DNA of 64,000 nt from Amycolatopsis bartoniae (GCF_014191255.1 NZ_JACHWH010000003.1:129501-193500); one strand, 5' to 3'. Positions 42,958 to 52,475 are shown, counted from the stretch's first letter. Notes: a model not told the origin generated them from the letters alone. Numbers and translations are program-made.

Positions 42958-43997
42958 TCCGCGCCGCGGTGGCCGGGTTCGGCGTGTCCGGGCGGGTCTT
43001 CCACGCCCCGTTCCTGGAGCACGACGCCGCCTACTCGCTCGACTTCATCGTCACCGGCAACCCCGGCCGCGCGAAGCAGGCCGCGGAGAAGTATCCGAAC
43101 GCGACTGTCCTTTCCGGACCAGCCGAGCTGTTCGACCGGGCGGCGGAGATCGACCTGGTGGTCCTCGGTACGCCGCCGGGCACCCACGCGAAACTGGCCA
43201 CCGCCGCCCTCGACGCCGGGCTGCACGTGGTGGTGGACAAGCCGTTCGTGCCCTCCAGCGAACAGGGCACGGCGCTCGTCGAGCACGCCCGCCGCGCGGG
43301 CCGCGTGCTGACGGTGTTCCAGAACCGCCGCTGGGACGGCGACTTCCGGACGGTACGGAAACTCGTCGACAGCGGCGAGCTGGGCGAGGTGCACACGTTC
43401 GAGTCGCGGTTCGAGTGGTGGAAGCCGCAGGGCCCGCGCGACTGGAAGGCCCGCACGACGGCGGCCGAGGGCGGCGGCATCCTGTTCGACCTCGGCACCC
43501 ACCTGGTCGACCAGGCCGTGCAGCTGTTCGGCCCGGTGGAGCGGGTGTGGGCGGACCTCGCGCGCCTCGGTCCCGGCGAAGCCGAGGACGACGCGCTCGT
43601 CGTGCTGGGCCACGCGAACGGCACGCGCTCGCGGCTGTCCATGTCCGGGCTCGCCGCCCTGCCCGCGCCGCGGTTCCACGTGCTCGGCTCGAAGGCCGGG
43701 TACACGAAGTGGGGCCTGGACCCGCAGGAGTCCGCGCTGGCGGCCGGAGCCCGGCCGGGCGACGACGGTTTCGGCGTGGAGCCAAGGGAAAACTGGGGCA
43801 CGCTCGGCGTCCGCGGCGACACGCGGCCGGTCGAGCCGGAACGCGGCGACTACGGCGAGTTCTACCGGCTCCTGGCGCCCGCGCTCGCGGGCGAGGGTGA
43901 GCCGCCGGTGGACCCGGCCGACGCGGTGGACGTCCTGCGAATTCTCGAACGGGCGCACGCCCGGACCGACACGGAGGAGGGGGAGCTTTCCCGATGA
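42954..43997 (+). CDS. Gfo/Idh/MocA family oxidoreductase
   Basis: A 347-residue NAD(P)-dependent oxidoreductase. An N-terminal Rossmann fold (AGFGVSGRVFHAPFL, then VVLGTPPGTHAKLATAAL) precedes the conserved VVDKPFVPS loop with its active-site Lys, near residue 97. The C-terminal alpha/beta domain has GGGILFDLGTHLVDQAVQLFG. Likely oxidises a sugar-like or cyclic alcohol/hydroxy acid. GTG start overlapping hyuB by 4 bp; overlaps the next gene by 4 bp as well. Confidence 0.9.
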   Translation: MIRAAVAGFGVSGRVFHAPFLEHDAAYSLDFIVTGNPGRAKQAAEKYPNATVLSGPAELFDRAAEIDLVVLGTPPGTHAKLATAALDAGLHVVVDKPFVPSSEQGTALVEHARRAGRVLTVFQNRRWDGDFRTVRKLVDSGELGEVHTFESRFEWWKPQGPRDWKARTTAAEGGGILFDLGTHLVDQAVQLFGPVERVWADLARLGPGEAEDDALVVLGHANGTRSRLSMSGLAALPAPRFHVLGSKAGYTKWGLDPQESALAAGARPGDDGFGVEPRENWGTLGVRGDTRPVEPERGDYGEFYRLLAPALAGEGEPPVDPADAVDVLRILERAHARTDTEEGELSR

Positions 43998-45094
43998 GCG
44001 AAGGCAAGCACGTCGTGGTGGTGGGCGGCGGGATTCTCGGCGTCTCCACGGCCACGCACCTGCGGCGCGACGGCGTTCCGGTGGTGCTGGTGACCGAGGG
44101 CGAGCTGGCGGACGGCGCCTCCGGGCGTTCGCTGTCGTGGCTGAACTCCGCGGGCTCGCGCTCGGCGGCTTACCACGCGCTGCGCGTCACCGGGATCGAC
44201 CGCTACCGCACGCTGTTCGCGGCCGATCCCACCCGCGAGTGGCTGCGGTTCGACGGCGCCCTGCACTGGTCGGCCGACCGGAACGCGATGGAGCAACGGC
44301 ACCGCGCCGAGACCGCCCACGGGTACGACTCGAAGCTGGTGCCGCCCGCCGAGGCGGAGCCGGCCCTCGACCCCGCGGCGGTTCCGGACGTGGCCGTGCA
44401 CAATCCCGGTGAGGGCTGGGTTTCTCTGCCGCACCTGATCGAGCACCTGGCCGCGGAGTTCACCCGGCTCGGCGGCCGGATCGTGACCGGTGCGGGCAAG
44501 GCGAGCGTGACCACCGCCGGGGGAGTGGCGACGGGAGTCGTCACCGCGAGTGGCGAGCGGTTCGAGGCCGGCGCCGTCGTCGTGGCCTGCGGCGCGGCGA
44601 CTCCCGCGGTGGTGGGCGAACTAGGAGTGTCCATTCCGGACTCGTCGCCGCTGTCGATGCTGGTGGTCACCGAACCGGCCGGGACTGCGCTGTCCGCCGT
44701 GCTGAACACCCCGCGGGTCTGCCTGCGCCCCAACCCCGGGCACACGATCGCGATGGACCAGGACTGGTACACCGACCGGATCGCCGAGGCACCCGACGGC
44801 ACCTGCACCATCGACGAGTCCGTGGTCAAGGAACTGACCGCCGAGGCGTCCGCCCTGCTGGACGGGGACGTGGAGCTGACCGCCGCGTCGTGGAAGCTCG
44901 GCCGCAAACCCGTGCCCGGCGACGGCGAACCGGTGTTCGGCGAGCTCGCCGAGGTGCCGGGGTGTTTCGTCGCCTTCACCCACTCCGGCGCCACGCTCGG
45001 CCTCATCGCCGGGGAGCTGCTGGCCGGCGAGATCCGCACCGGCACCCGCCACCCGATGCTCGACCCCTTCCGCCCGGAACGCTTCCGGCACTGA
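43994..45094 (+). CDS. FAD-dependent oxidoreductase (DadA/DAO type)
   Basis: A 366-residue D-amino-acid-oxidase-fold flavoprotein. The dinucleotide-binding motif VVVVGGGILGVSTATHL starts at about residue 8, and the C-terminal GCFVAFTHSGATLGLIAGELLA completes the FAD site. Probably oxidises the alpha-carbon of an amino acid or imino acid released by upstream steps (proline-, sarcosine- or glutamate-like). Overlaps the preceding gene by ATGA. Confidence 0.9.
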   Translation: MSEGKHVVVVGGGILGVSTATHLRRDGVPVVLVTEGELADGASGRSLSWLNSAGSRSAAYHALRVTGIDRYRTLFAADPTREWLRFDGALHWSADRNAMEQRHRAETAHGYDSKLVPPAEAEPALDPAAVPDVAVHNPGEGWVSLPHLIEHLAAEFTRLGGRIVTGAGKASVTTAGGVATGVVTASGERFEAGAVVVACGAATPAVVGELGVSIPDSSPLSMLVVTEPAGTALSAVLNTPRVCLRPNPGHTIAMDQDWYTDRIAEAPDGTCTIDESVVKELTAEASALLDGDVELTAASWKLGRKPVPGDGEPVFGELAEVPGCFVAFTHSGATLGLIAGELLAGEIRTGTRHPMLDPFRPERFRH

Positions 45095-45118
45095 CCCCGC
45101 TGACTCCGAGGAGAACCG

Positions 45119-46462
45119 TTGACCGACCACGACATCCGGGAGACCGAGCTGCCCGAACCACCCGCCACGGACCTGCGCACGCGCCGCCGGGTCCTGCTGT
45201 CCGCGATGCTCGGCAACGTCGTCGAGTACTACGACTTCGGCCTCTACGGCACGCTGGCGGTCGTCATCTCCCACCAGTTCTTCCCCGCCGGGGACGCCAC
45301 CGCCGCGCTGCTGTCGACCTACGCGGGGCTCGTGCTGTCGTACGCGCTGCGGCCGGTGGCGGCCATGGTGCTGGGCCCGCTGGCCGACCTGCGCGGCCGC
45401 CGGTTCGTGCTGCTGCTGACGATCGCGGTGATGAGCGCCGGGACCGCCGGGATCGGCGTGCTGCCCACCTACGCCGCGATCGGCATCGCGGCACCGGTGA
45501 TCCTGCTGCTGTGCCGGCTGTTGCAGGGCGTCGGCGCGAGCGTCGAGTACACCACGGCGGCCAACTTCATCTTCGAGCACGAGCACGGCAACCGGCGCAA
45601 CTACCTCGCCGGGCTGAGCGTGGCGTCCACCTCGATCGGCCCGCTGCTGGCGACGCTGGTGTCCTATGTGGTCATCGCGGTGCTGCCGGCGGAGGCGTTC
45701 GACGACTGGGGCTGGCGGATCCCGTTCCTGCTGGCCGTGCCGATGGCGCTGGTCGGCATCTACATCCGGCGGCACGTGGAGGAAACGCCGCAGTTCCGGG
45801 AGATGGCCGCGCTCGCCGACGAGGGCAAGGTCAAGCAGACGCCGTTCCGCACGGCCGTGCGGGAGCACTGGGGCGTGATGCTGCGGGCGATCGGGCTCGG
45901 CGCCGGGCAGCGGGTGGGCTCGTTCGTCATCCAGGCGTACTTCGTCACGGCGATGGTCAAGGCCGGGTTCGCGGAGAACAACGCGCTGCTGGCGTCGCTG
46001 CTGACCTACGCGATCGGGCCGGTGCCCGCGATCTGGGGCGGTAAGCTCGCCGACCGGGTCGGGGCGAAGATCCCGCTCGTCGTGGGCTACGGGCTCTTCG
46101 TGGTGCTGACCGTGCCGACGTTCCTGGCCATCGGCTCGGGCTCGCTCTGGCTGGCCGTGGTCGCGGTGGTGGCGTTCACGTTCATCAACAACTTCGTCGG
46201 GGCCCCGCTCACCACCGCGTACGTGATGAGCTTCCCGGCGGAGGTGCGGGCCAGCGCGTCCGCGTTGAACTACAACATCGGCACCACGGCACTGGGTTCG
46301 ACCGCCGGGCTGATCGCGGTGTGGCTGTTCGACCTGACCGGCACCAACGCCACGTTCGGCTGGTACATGACCGGGTTCTGCGTGCTGTCGATCCTCGTGG
46401 CGCTGTTCGCGATGCCCCACTCGGTGGACGAGCAGCGGAACAAGTCGCTGGCGGGGTCCTGA
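45119..46462 (+). CDS. MFS transporter of the metabolite:H+ symporter (MHS) type
   Basis: A 447-residue twelve-helix symporter. The MHS signature MLGNVVEYYDFGLYGTLA lies in TM1, then GPLADLRGRRFVLLLTI as loop 2-3 motif, and RRHVEETPQFREM after TM6, as in ProP/ShiA/KgtP. It likely imports the substrate of the operon (an organic acid, betaine or pyroglutamate-type compound). TTG start at 45119 behind GAGGAGAA; its TGA shares a base with the ATG of the gamma-glutamyltransferase gene. Confidence 0.9.
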   Translation: MTDHDIRETELPEPPATDLRTRRRVLLSAMLGNVVEYYDFGLYGTLAVVISHQFFPAGDATAALLSTYAGLVLSYALRPVAAMVLGPLADLRGRRFVLLLTIAVMSAGTAGIGVLPTYAAIGIAAPVILLLCRLLQGVGASVEYTTAANFIFEHEHGNRRNYLAGLSVASTSIGPLLATLVSYVVIAVLPAEAFDDWGWRIPFLLAVPMALVGIYIRRHVEETPQFREMAALADEGKVKQTPFRTAVREHWGVMLRAIGLGAGQRVGSFVIQAYFVTAMVKAGFAENNALLASLLTYAIGPVPAIWGGKLADRVGAKIPLVVGYGLFVVLTVPTFLAIGSGSLWLAVVAVVAFTFINNFVGAPLTTAYVMSFPAEVRASASALNYNIGTTALGSTAGLIAVWLFDLTGTNATFGWYMTGFCVLSILVALFAMPHSVDEQRNKSLAGS

Positions 46463-48042
46463 TGGACCGGCGGACCGCCGGCGAGCTCGCGCGCCGGGCC
46501 GCCTACGGGCGGAAGGAGCCCGTCGAGGCCCGGCGCGGGATGGTCGTCACCTCGCACCCGCTCGCCGTCCGCTCCGGGCTCGACGTGCTGCGGGAAGGCG
46601 GCACGGCGTGCGACGCGGCCCTCGCCGCGGCGGCCACGCAGCTGGTCGTCGAGCCGCACATGACGGCGCTGACCGGCGGCCTGGAGCTGCTGTACTGGGA
46701 CGCGGGCACCGGCGGCGCGAGCTACCTCAACGGCAACGTCGCCGCGCCGCTCGCGCCACTGCCGGGGTTCACCGGCGCCGACCTCACCACCGGCCGGGGC
46801 GTGCCGGTGCCCGGCTGGTGGCCGGCGTTCCGTGCCGCGCACGAGCGGTTCGGCGGCGTGCCGCGGGCGCGGTTGCTGCGGGACGCGATCTTCCTGGCGC
46901 GGGACGGGTTCGCGGTGCACCCGTACCTGTTCGGCGAGGTGTACGCGCATCGCGCCGAGCTGGGCTGCCACGAGCAGGGGCGGGAGGCGTTCCTGCCCGG
47001 TGGCAGCCTGCTCGGGCCGGGGGAGACGCTGCGGCAGGAGCGGGTGGCGCGCACGCTGGAACGGCTGCGGGACGAGGACCTGGACTACTACCTCGGGGAC
47101 TTCGCGCGGGCGGTCAGCGCCGAATGCCGCCGCGGCGGCGGGGTGCTCACCCGCGAGGACTTCGCCGCGTACCAGGCCCGGTGGCACACCCCGCTGCGTG
47201 GCACCTACCGGGACGTGGAGATCGTCGCGTCCGCCCCGCCCGACGACGGGGGCTGCCAGCTGATCGAGGCGCTGAACCTGCTGGAGCTGACGGACCTGCC
47301 GTCGTGGGGACCGTCCTCAGTGGACACGCTGGACCTGCTGGTGGCCGTGCACAACGAGGTCTACTACGCCCCACCTCGCACGGCCGCCACCGACGTGGAA
47401 GCGTTGCTGTCGAAGGACTACGCGGCCCGCCGTCTGGAGCGGCTGGGCTCTGCGCCGTCCCCGGCCGCGGTCCCCTCGCCGGGAACGATCCACGTGACGG
47501 TGGTGGACGAGCAGGGCAACGTCGCCTCGGTCACGCACTCGCACATGGCGTCACCGTGGGTGAACGGGCTGTTCGCCGAGGGCTGCCAGCTCTCCGGGGG
47601 CGGCTCGTTCTTCCAACGCGGCATGCCGTGGCCGGGCGAGCGGGCGACGGTGTACCTCGCGCCGAACCTGGTGCTGCGGAACGGGGTTCCGGTGCTCGCA
47701 TCGGGTTCGCCGTCGGTGTCACTGGTCGCGTGCGTGCTGCAGAACCTCGTGAACCTCGTGGACTTCGGCCTGTCCATCGAGGAGTCCGTGGCGGCACCGC
47801 GGTTCGGGGTGCGCCCGCACGAGCCGTCCGCGGGCTGGCTGCCGGGGGTGACCCTGGAGCACGGCTTCGACCCGGCGGTGGAGCGCGAGTTCCGGCGGCG
47901 CTGCGGTGAGCGGGGGTTGTGGCTCAAGGACCTCGGCCCGTGGCATTCGCTGACGGGCAACTTCGAGGGCGTGGTGCTTTCGGGCGGGGTGCTGCGGTCC
48001 TGTGCGGACCCGCGGCGGAACGGGGCGGCTGAGGGTTTCTAA
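46462..48042 (+). CDS. ggt: Gamma-glutamyltransferase family protein
   Basis: A 526-residue Ntn-hydrolase of the gamma-glutamyltransferase family. GMVVTSHPLAVRSGLDVLREGGTACDAALAAA at the start (about 27-58) and the precursor cleavage site with the nucleophile Thr in PGTIHVTVVDEQGNVAS (near residue 342) are visible; the usual second Thr of the TTH motif is Ile here. GMPWPGERATVYLAPN is less canonical than in true Ggt, so a cephalosporin-acylase- or oxamate-like substrate is possible. No signal peptide, unlike classic periplasmic Ggt. Last gene of the operon; it may generate gamma-glutamyl or pyroglutamate units for the hyuAB enzyme. Confidence 0.87.
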   Translation: MDRRTAGELARRAAYGRKEPVEARRGMVVTSHPLAVRSGLDVLREGGTACDAALAAAATQLVVEPHMTALTGGLELLYWDAGTGGASYLNGNVAAPLAPLPGFTGADLTTGRGVPVPGWWPAFRAAHERFGGVPRARLLRDAIFLARDGFAVHPYLFGEVYAHRAELGCHEQGREAFLPGGSLLGPGETLRQERVARTLERLRDEDLDYYLGDFARAVSAECRRGGGVLTREDFAAYQARWHTPLRGTYRDVEIVASAPPDDGGCQLIEALNLLELTDLPSWGPSSVDTLDLLVAVHNEVYYAPPRTAATDVEALLSKDYAARRLERLGSAPSPAAVPSPGTIHVTVVDEQGNVASVTHSHMASPWVNGLFAEGCQLSGGGSFFQRGMPWPGERATVYLAPNLVLRNGVPVLASGSPSVSLVACVLQNLVNLVDFGLSIEESVAAPRFGVRPHEPSAGWLPGVTLEHGFDPAVEREFRRRCGERGLWLKDLGPWHSLTGNFEGVVLSGGVLRSCADPRRNGAAEGF

Positions 48043-48108
48043 CGGTACTGAGGTCCGTTTTGTGAGGCCCCGTGGCGCGGGCAATGGGGGAACCGGTATC
48101 TTCCCAAT

Positions 48109-48128
48109 TAAGTCAGCTGACTGACTTA
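48109..48128. promoter_or_regulatory. Palindromic operator before second MFS-Ig gene
   Basis: TAAGTCAGCTGACTGACTTA: perfect 8-bp arms (TAAGTCAG and CTGACTTA), with a nested perfect 12-bp palindrome AGTCAGCTGACT at 48111-48122. It lies 15 bases before the start codon. No regulator gene is adjacent, so the binding protein is encoded elsewhere. Confidence 0.7.
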
Positions 48129-48143
48129 GACGGGAGCCCCCTG

Positions 48144-50336
48144 ATGACCCCCTCCTCTGCCACCGGCGTGCGGCCCAACGCCGTCGTCGCGGTGCTCGCC
48201 TTCGGCGGGATCGTGGTCTCGCTGATGCAGACCCTCGTGATCCCGCTGGTCCCCGAACTGCCGAAGCTGCTCAACGCCTCGCCGTCGGACGCGACGTGGG
48301 CGATCACCGCCACGCTGCTGGCCGCCGCCGTCGCCACGCCGACCGTCGGGCGGCTCGGCGACATGTACGGCAAGCGCCGCATGCTGCTGTTCAGCATCGT
48401 GATGCTGGTGGCGGGCTCGGTGCTGTGCGGGCTGTCGAGCAGCCTCTGGCCCATGGTCGCCGGCCGCACGCTGCAGGGGCTGGCCTCCGGCGTGATCCCG
48501 CTGGGCATCAGCATCATGCGCGACGAGCTGCCCGCTGAACGGCTCGGCAGCGCGATCGCGCTGATGAGCGCCTCGCTCGGCGTCGGCGGTGCGCTCGGCC
48601 TGCCCGCCGCCGCGCTGATCGCCGACAACTTCGACTGGCACGTGCTGTTCTGGACCGCCGCCGTCCTCGGCGTGGTCGCCGGCGTGCTCGTGCTGTCGCT
48701 GGTGCCGGAGTCGCACGTGCGCACCGGCGGCCGGTTCGACGTGCCGGGCGCACTCGGCATGTCGGTCGCGCTGCTGGCCCTGCTGCTGGGGATCTCCAAG
48801 GGCGCCGACTGGGGCTGGGGCAGCGGCCGCACGTTGGGCCTGTTCGCCGTCGCCGTCGTCGTGCTGCTGGTGTGGGGCTGGTGGGAGCTGCGCACCCGGC
48901 AGCCGCTGGTGGACCTGCGCACCACCGCGCGCCGCCAGGTGCTGCTGACCAACATCGCGTCCGTGGTGTTCGGGTTCGCGATGTTCGCGACGTCGCTGGT
49001 GGTGCCGCAGCTGCTGCAGCTGCCGAAGGCGACCGGTTACGGGCTCGGGCAGACCATGCTCACGGCCGGTCTGGTGCTGGCACCGAACGGTCTGGTGATG
49101 ATGGTGGTGGCGCCACTGTCGGCGAAGGTGTCCCGGGCCAGGGGCCCGAAGGTGACGCTGATGATCGGCGCGTTCGTGGTGGCCGTCGGGTACGTCCTGT
49201 CGACCGTGATGATGGGCTCGGTCTGGCAGCTGCTGATCGCCACGTGCGTCATCGGTGCGGGCATCGGGTTCGCCTACGGGGCGCTGCCCGCGCTGGTGAT
49301 GGGCGCGGTGCCGGTGTCGGAGACGGCCGCGGCCAACAGCCTCAACACCCTGATGCGCTCGATCGGCACGTCGGTGGCGAGCGCCGTCGCGGGCGTGATC
49401 CTCGCGCACCTGACGACGAGGCTCGGCCCGGTGAACGTGCCGTCCCAGGGCGGTTTCCGCGTGGTGCTGGTGATCGGCGCGGCCGCCGCGGTGGTGGCGC
49501 TGCTGATCGCCGCCTTCCTGCCCGCCCGGAAACAAGCGGCTGCCGCTCCCGCGGCGCCTGCTGCCTCTCGGGTGCCGTCGCCGGGGGAGCTGACGGGGCA
49601 GCTGCGGACCGAGGGCGGTGCCGCCCTGTCGCACGGCGTGGTGACGGTGACGCGTCCGGACGGCGGGCAGGTCAGTCGCGCCCGGGCGGACGCCGAGGGG
49701 CGCTACGCCGTGTCGGGGCTGCCTTCGGGCTCGTACACGGTGATCGTCACGGCGAGCGGGTTCCAGGCGGAGGTCGCGCGGGTGTCGCTCAACGGTTCCG
49801 GTGTGGTGCGGGACTTCGCGCTCAGCGGCGACGGCGTCGTGACGGGGTTCGTGCGCGCGGCCGACGGGAGCCCGGTGAGCGGGGCGACCGTGACCGCGAC
49901 GGGGGCCGCGGGCGAGGTGCTCGGCAGCACGGTTTCGGGCCAGGACGGCGGTTTCCACCTCGCGGGGTTGCCGAGGGGGGAGACGACCGTCGTGGCGCAG
50001 CCGCCGAACCGCCGCCCGCGGGCGGTGCCGGTGGTGGTCGGCGGCGCGGAGCCGGCGGTGGCGGAGCTGGTCGTGGACGCGAACGGGCTGCTGAGCGGCA
50101 CGGTCACCGGCCCGGACGGTGACAGCATCGCGGAGGCCACGGTGACGATCACCGACGCGGCGGGCACGGTCGTCGCGACGACGGTCACCAAGGCGGACGG
50201 CCGGTACGAGCTGTCCTACCCGGAGCCCGGTGAGTACACGGTGGTCACGAGCCTCTACACGCCGACCGTCCAGCAGGTGAGCCTGACGGCAGGCCGGCCG
50301 GCGACGGTGGACGTGGACCTGGAGACGACGAGCTGA
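48144..50336 (+). CDS. MFS drug exporter (DHA2/EmrB type) fused to three Ig-like repeats, second copy
   Basis: A 730-residue protein with the same plan as the gene at 31510. A DHA2 transporter occupies about residues 1-465 (SLMQTLVIPLVPELPKLL in TM1, GRLGDMYGKRRMLL loop motif, GIGFAYGALPALVMG). An Ala/Pro-rich linker precedes three 82-83-residue carboxypeptidase-regulatory-like repeats (about 483-565, 566-648, 649-730), each with a GxVxxxxGxP-type start and a DGRY/DGGF core. The transporter halves of the two genes are only moderately similar while the tail plan is identical. ATG 48144 follows a palindromic operator; convergent with the AraC gene 3 bp away. Confidence 0.9.
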   Translation: MTPSSATGVRPNAVVAVLAFGGIVVSLMQTLVIPLVPELPKLLNASPSDATWAITATLLAAAVATPTVGRLGDMYGKRRMLLFSIVMLVAGSVLCGLSSSLWPMVAGRTLQGLASGVIPLGISIMRDELPAERLGSAIALMSASLGVGGALGLPAAALIADNFDWHVLFWTAAVLGVVAGVLVLSLVPESHVRTGGRFDVPGALGMSVALLALLLGISKGADWGWGSGRTLGLFAVAVVVLLVWGWWELRTRQPLVDLRTTARRQVLLTNIASVVFGFAMFATSLVVPQLLQLPKATGYGLGQTMLTAGLVLAPNGLVMMVVAPLSAKVSRARGPKVTLMIGAFVVAVGYVLSTVMMGSVWQLLIATCVIGAGIGFAYGALPALVMGAVPVSETAAANSLNTLMRSIGTSVASAVAGVILAHLTTRLGPVNVPSQGGFRVVLVIGAAAAVVALLIAAFLPARKQAAAAPAAPAASRVPSPGELTGQLRTEGGAALSHGVVTVTRPDGGQVSRARADAEGRYAVSGLPSGSYTVIVTASGFQAEVARVSLNGSGVVRDFALSGDGVVTGFVRAADGSPVSGATVTATGAAGEVLGSTVSGQDGGFHLAGLPRGETTVVAQPPNRRPRAVPVVVGGAEPAVAELVVDANGLLSGTVTGPDGDSIAEATVTITDAAGTVVATTVTKADGRYELSYPEPGEYTVVTSLYTPTVQQVSLTAGRPATVDVDLETTS

Positions 50337-50339
50337 GGC

Positions 50340-51269
50340 TCAGGGCAGCGACGGCGCTCCCACGGCCTCGGCGTCGGCCCGCAGGCGGGCGGCGTCCTGG
50401 CCCGGGGGAGCGCCGAACAGCCGGCGGTACTCGCGGGTGAACTGCGAAGGGCTGTCGTAGCCCACGAGGTGGCCCACGCCCGCCACGTCGCCGGGGCGGG
50501 CGAGCAGCAGGGTGCGCGCCTCCTGCAGCCGGATGCGTTTCTGGAACTGCAGGGGGCTCAGCGCCGTCACCGCGCGGAAGTGCCGGTGGAACGCGGACGC
50601 GCTCAGCCCCGCCAGACGCGCCAGGTCCTCGATCCGCAGCGGCTCCGCGTAGTGCTCGCGGATCCACCGGATCGCCCGGTTCACGTGCCCCAGCCCGCTC
50701 TCGGCCAGCCCGATCTGCCGCACCACGCCCCCGAGCGGACCGGTCAGCAGCCGCCACAGGATCTCGCGCTCCAGCAGCGGCGCGAGCACCCGCACGTCCG
50801 CCGGGCGGTCGAGCAGGCGCACCAGCCGGGCCACCGCGTCGAGCAGGTCCTCGTCCGCGTCGCAGGTGCCCATCGCCGGCACCCCGGCCGCCCGTGGCGC
50901 GGGCGGCACGTCCGGCAACAGCGCCGAGATCGCGGCCGGGCGGAGCACCAACCCCAGTCCCAGCGCGGGTTTCCGCGGACTCGCGTCGAGGAAGTGCCCG
51001 GTGACCGGCAGATCCGTGGTGACAACGAGGCACTGCCCCGCCCGGTACTCGTACACCCGGTCGCCGAGCAGGAGCCGCTTGCCGCCCTGCGCCATCACCA
51101 CCAGCAGTGGCTCGGTCAGCGAATGGTGCTGCTCGGAACTGTCCACTCTGGACAGCAGTAACCCGGGAACCGGCGTGCGCATGTCCGGCCGGGCATGGGC
51201 CGCGACGGCGTCGCGGATCTCGGTGAGAAGCACGAGTCCGATCGTGGCGAATCGAACAGGATCGTGCAA
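50340..51269 (-). CDS. AraC family transcriptional regulator
   Basis: A 309-residue AraC-type regulator with an N-terminal AraC_N-type cupin (PLLVVMAQGGKRLLLGDRVYEYRAGQCLVV, about 54-83) and a C-terminal double helix-turn-helix (IEDLARLAGLSASAFHRHFRAVTALSP and VGHLVGYDSPSQFTREYRRLFG). It is divergent from the aldo-keto reductase gene 46 bp away, the usual arrangement for regulators of AKR or short-chain dehydrogenase genes; it probably activates that gene in response to an aldehyde or drug. Confidence 0.92.
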   Translation of the reverse strand: MHDPVRFATIGLVLLTEIRDAVAAHARPDMRTPVPGLLLSRVDSSEQHHSLTEPLLVVMAQGGKRLLLGDRVYEYRAGQCLVVTTDLPVTGHFLDASPRKPALGLGLVLRPAAISALLPDVPPAPRAAGVPAMGTCDADEDLLDAVARLVRLLDRPADVRVLAPLLEREILWRLLTGPLGGVVRQIGLAESGLGHVNRAIRWIREHYAEPLRIEDLARLAGLSASAFHRHFRAVTALSPLQFQKRIRLQEARTLLLARPGDVAGVGHLVGYDSPSQFTREYRRLFGAPPGQDAARLRADAEAVGAPSLP

Positions 51270-51315
51270 GAGCCGGACAGTATCGGTCTACCCCCGCCGG
51301 CCGGATCGCGGTTGT

Positions 51316-52407
51316 ATGAATCCCATGCCACTCGACCACTACCTCACCCTCGGCCGGTCCGGACTGCGGGTGAGCCCGTTCGCCCTCGGCGCGATGACCT
51401 TCGGAGAGGATCCCGGCGGTGCCGGATCCAGCGTCGAGGAGTCGGAGAAGATCCTCTCCGCGTACCTCGACCGCGGCGGGAACTTCATCGACACCGCCAA
51501 CATCTACACCAACGGCCACTCCGAAAAGATCCTCGGCGACCACTTCGCCGCCCGCCCCGGCAGCCGCGACCACGTGGTGCTCGCGTCGAAGTTCTTCACC
51601 AACCTCTTCCCCGGCGACCCCAACGGCGGCGGCGCGGGCCGCGCGTCCATCCTCGCGCAGCTGCACGAAAGCCTGCGGCGCCTGCGCACCGACCACCTCG
51701 ACCTCTACTGGTTGCACAACTGGGACCGGCACACCCCGATCGAGGAAACCCTGCGCACCCTCGACGACCTGGTGCGCGCCGGCAAGATCCGGTACCTCGG
51801 CTTCTCCAACACCCCGGCGTGGGTGACCGCGCAGGCCCAGACCCTGACGCTGCTGCGGGGCTGGACGCCGCTGATCGCGTTGCAGGTCGAGTACTCGCTG
51901 CTCGCCCGCACGGTCGAGGGCGAGCTGGCGCCGCTCGCGCGGGACCAGGGGATGGCGCTGGTGCCGTGGAGCCCGCTCAAAAACGGCTTCCTGTCGGGGA
52001 AGTACCGCCGTGGCGGGGAAGTCACCGACTCCGCGCGCGCGGCGTTCGTCGGCGGGCCGAGCGAGAAGGAGTTCGACGTCATCGAGGCGGTCGCGGCGAT
52101 CGCAGGGGAACTCGGCACGACTCCGGCGGCCGTGTCGATGGCGTGGTTGCGCGCCCGCGAGGGCACGGTGGTACCGATCGTCGGCGCGCGGCGCCTGGAA
52201 CACCTGGAAGGCAACCTCGCGGGCCTGGACGTGCAGCTCACCGCCGAGCACCTGCGGACGCTGGACGAGATTTCCGCGCCGGAGCTGAACTACCCCGCGA
52301 ACATGCACGGCGCGCTGGCCGCGATGCTCCAGTTCGCAGGCGCCACTGTGGACGGTTATGAGTCCACTGTGTACCCGCCGCTTACGCAGAGTACTGTGCG
52401 GTACTGA
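51316..52407 (+). CDS. Aldo-keto reductase
   Basis: A 363-residue NADPH-dependent aldo-keto reductase of the bacterial YajO/AKR11-like group. TLGRSGLRVSPFALGAMTFG at the N-terminus; the catalytic tetrad is readable as Asp/Tyr in FIDTANIYTNGHSE, Lys in VVLASKFFTN and His in LYWLHNWD. The C-terminal GARRLEHLEGNL segment contacts NADPH. Start at ATG 51316 or 51325. Reduces an unknown aldehyde or ketone; regulated by the divergent AraC protein. Confidence 0.93.
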   Translation: MNPMPLDHYLTLGRSGLRVSPFALGAMTFGEDPGGAGSSVEESEKILSAYLDRGGNFIDTANIYTNGHSEKILGDHFAARPGSRDHVVLASKFFTNLFPGDPNGGGAGRASILAQLHESLRRLRTDHLDLYWLHNWDRHTPIEETLRTLDDLVRAGKIRYLGFSNTPAWVTAQAQTLTLLRGWTPLIALQVEYSLLARTVEGELAPLARDQGMALVPWSPLKNGFLSGKYRRGGEVTDSARAAFVGGPSEKEFDVIEAVAAIAGELGTTPAAVSMAWLRAREGTVVPIVGARRLEHLEGNLAGLDVQLTAEHLRTLDEISAPELNYPANMHGALAAMLQFAGATVDGYESTVYPPLTQSTVRY

Positions 52408-52475
52408 GTTACGCCCTCGGCGAAAGCGTTTCCGCGGCACCGGCAGGCCGTCTACGGTGAGGCTGAGGAGGGGCC

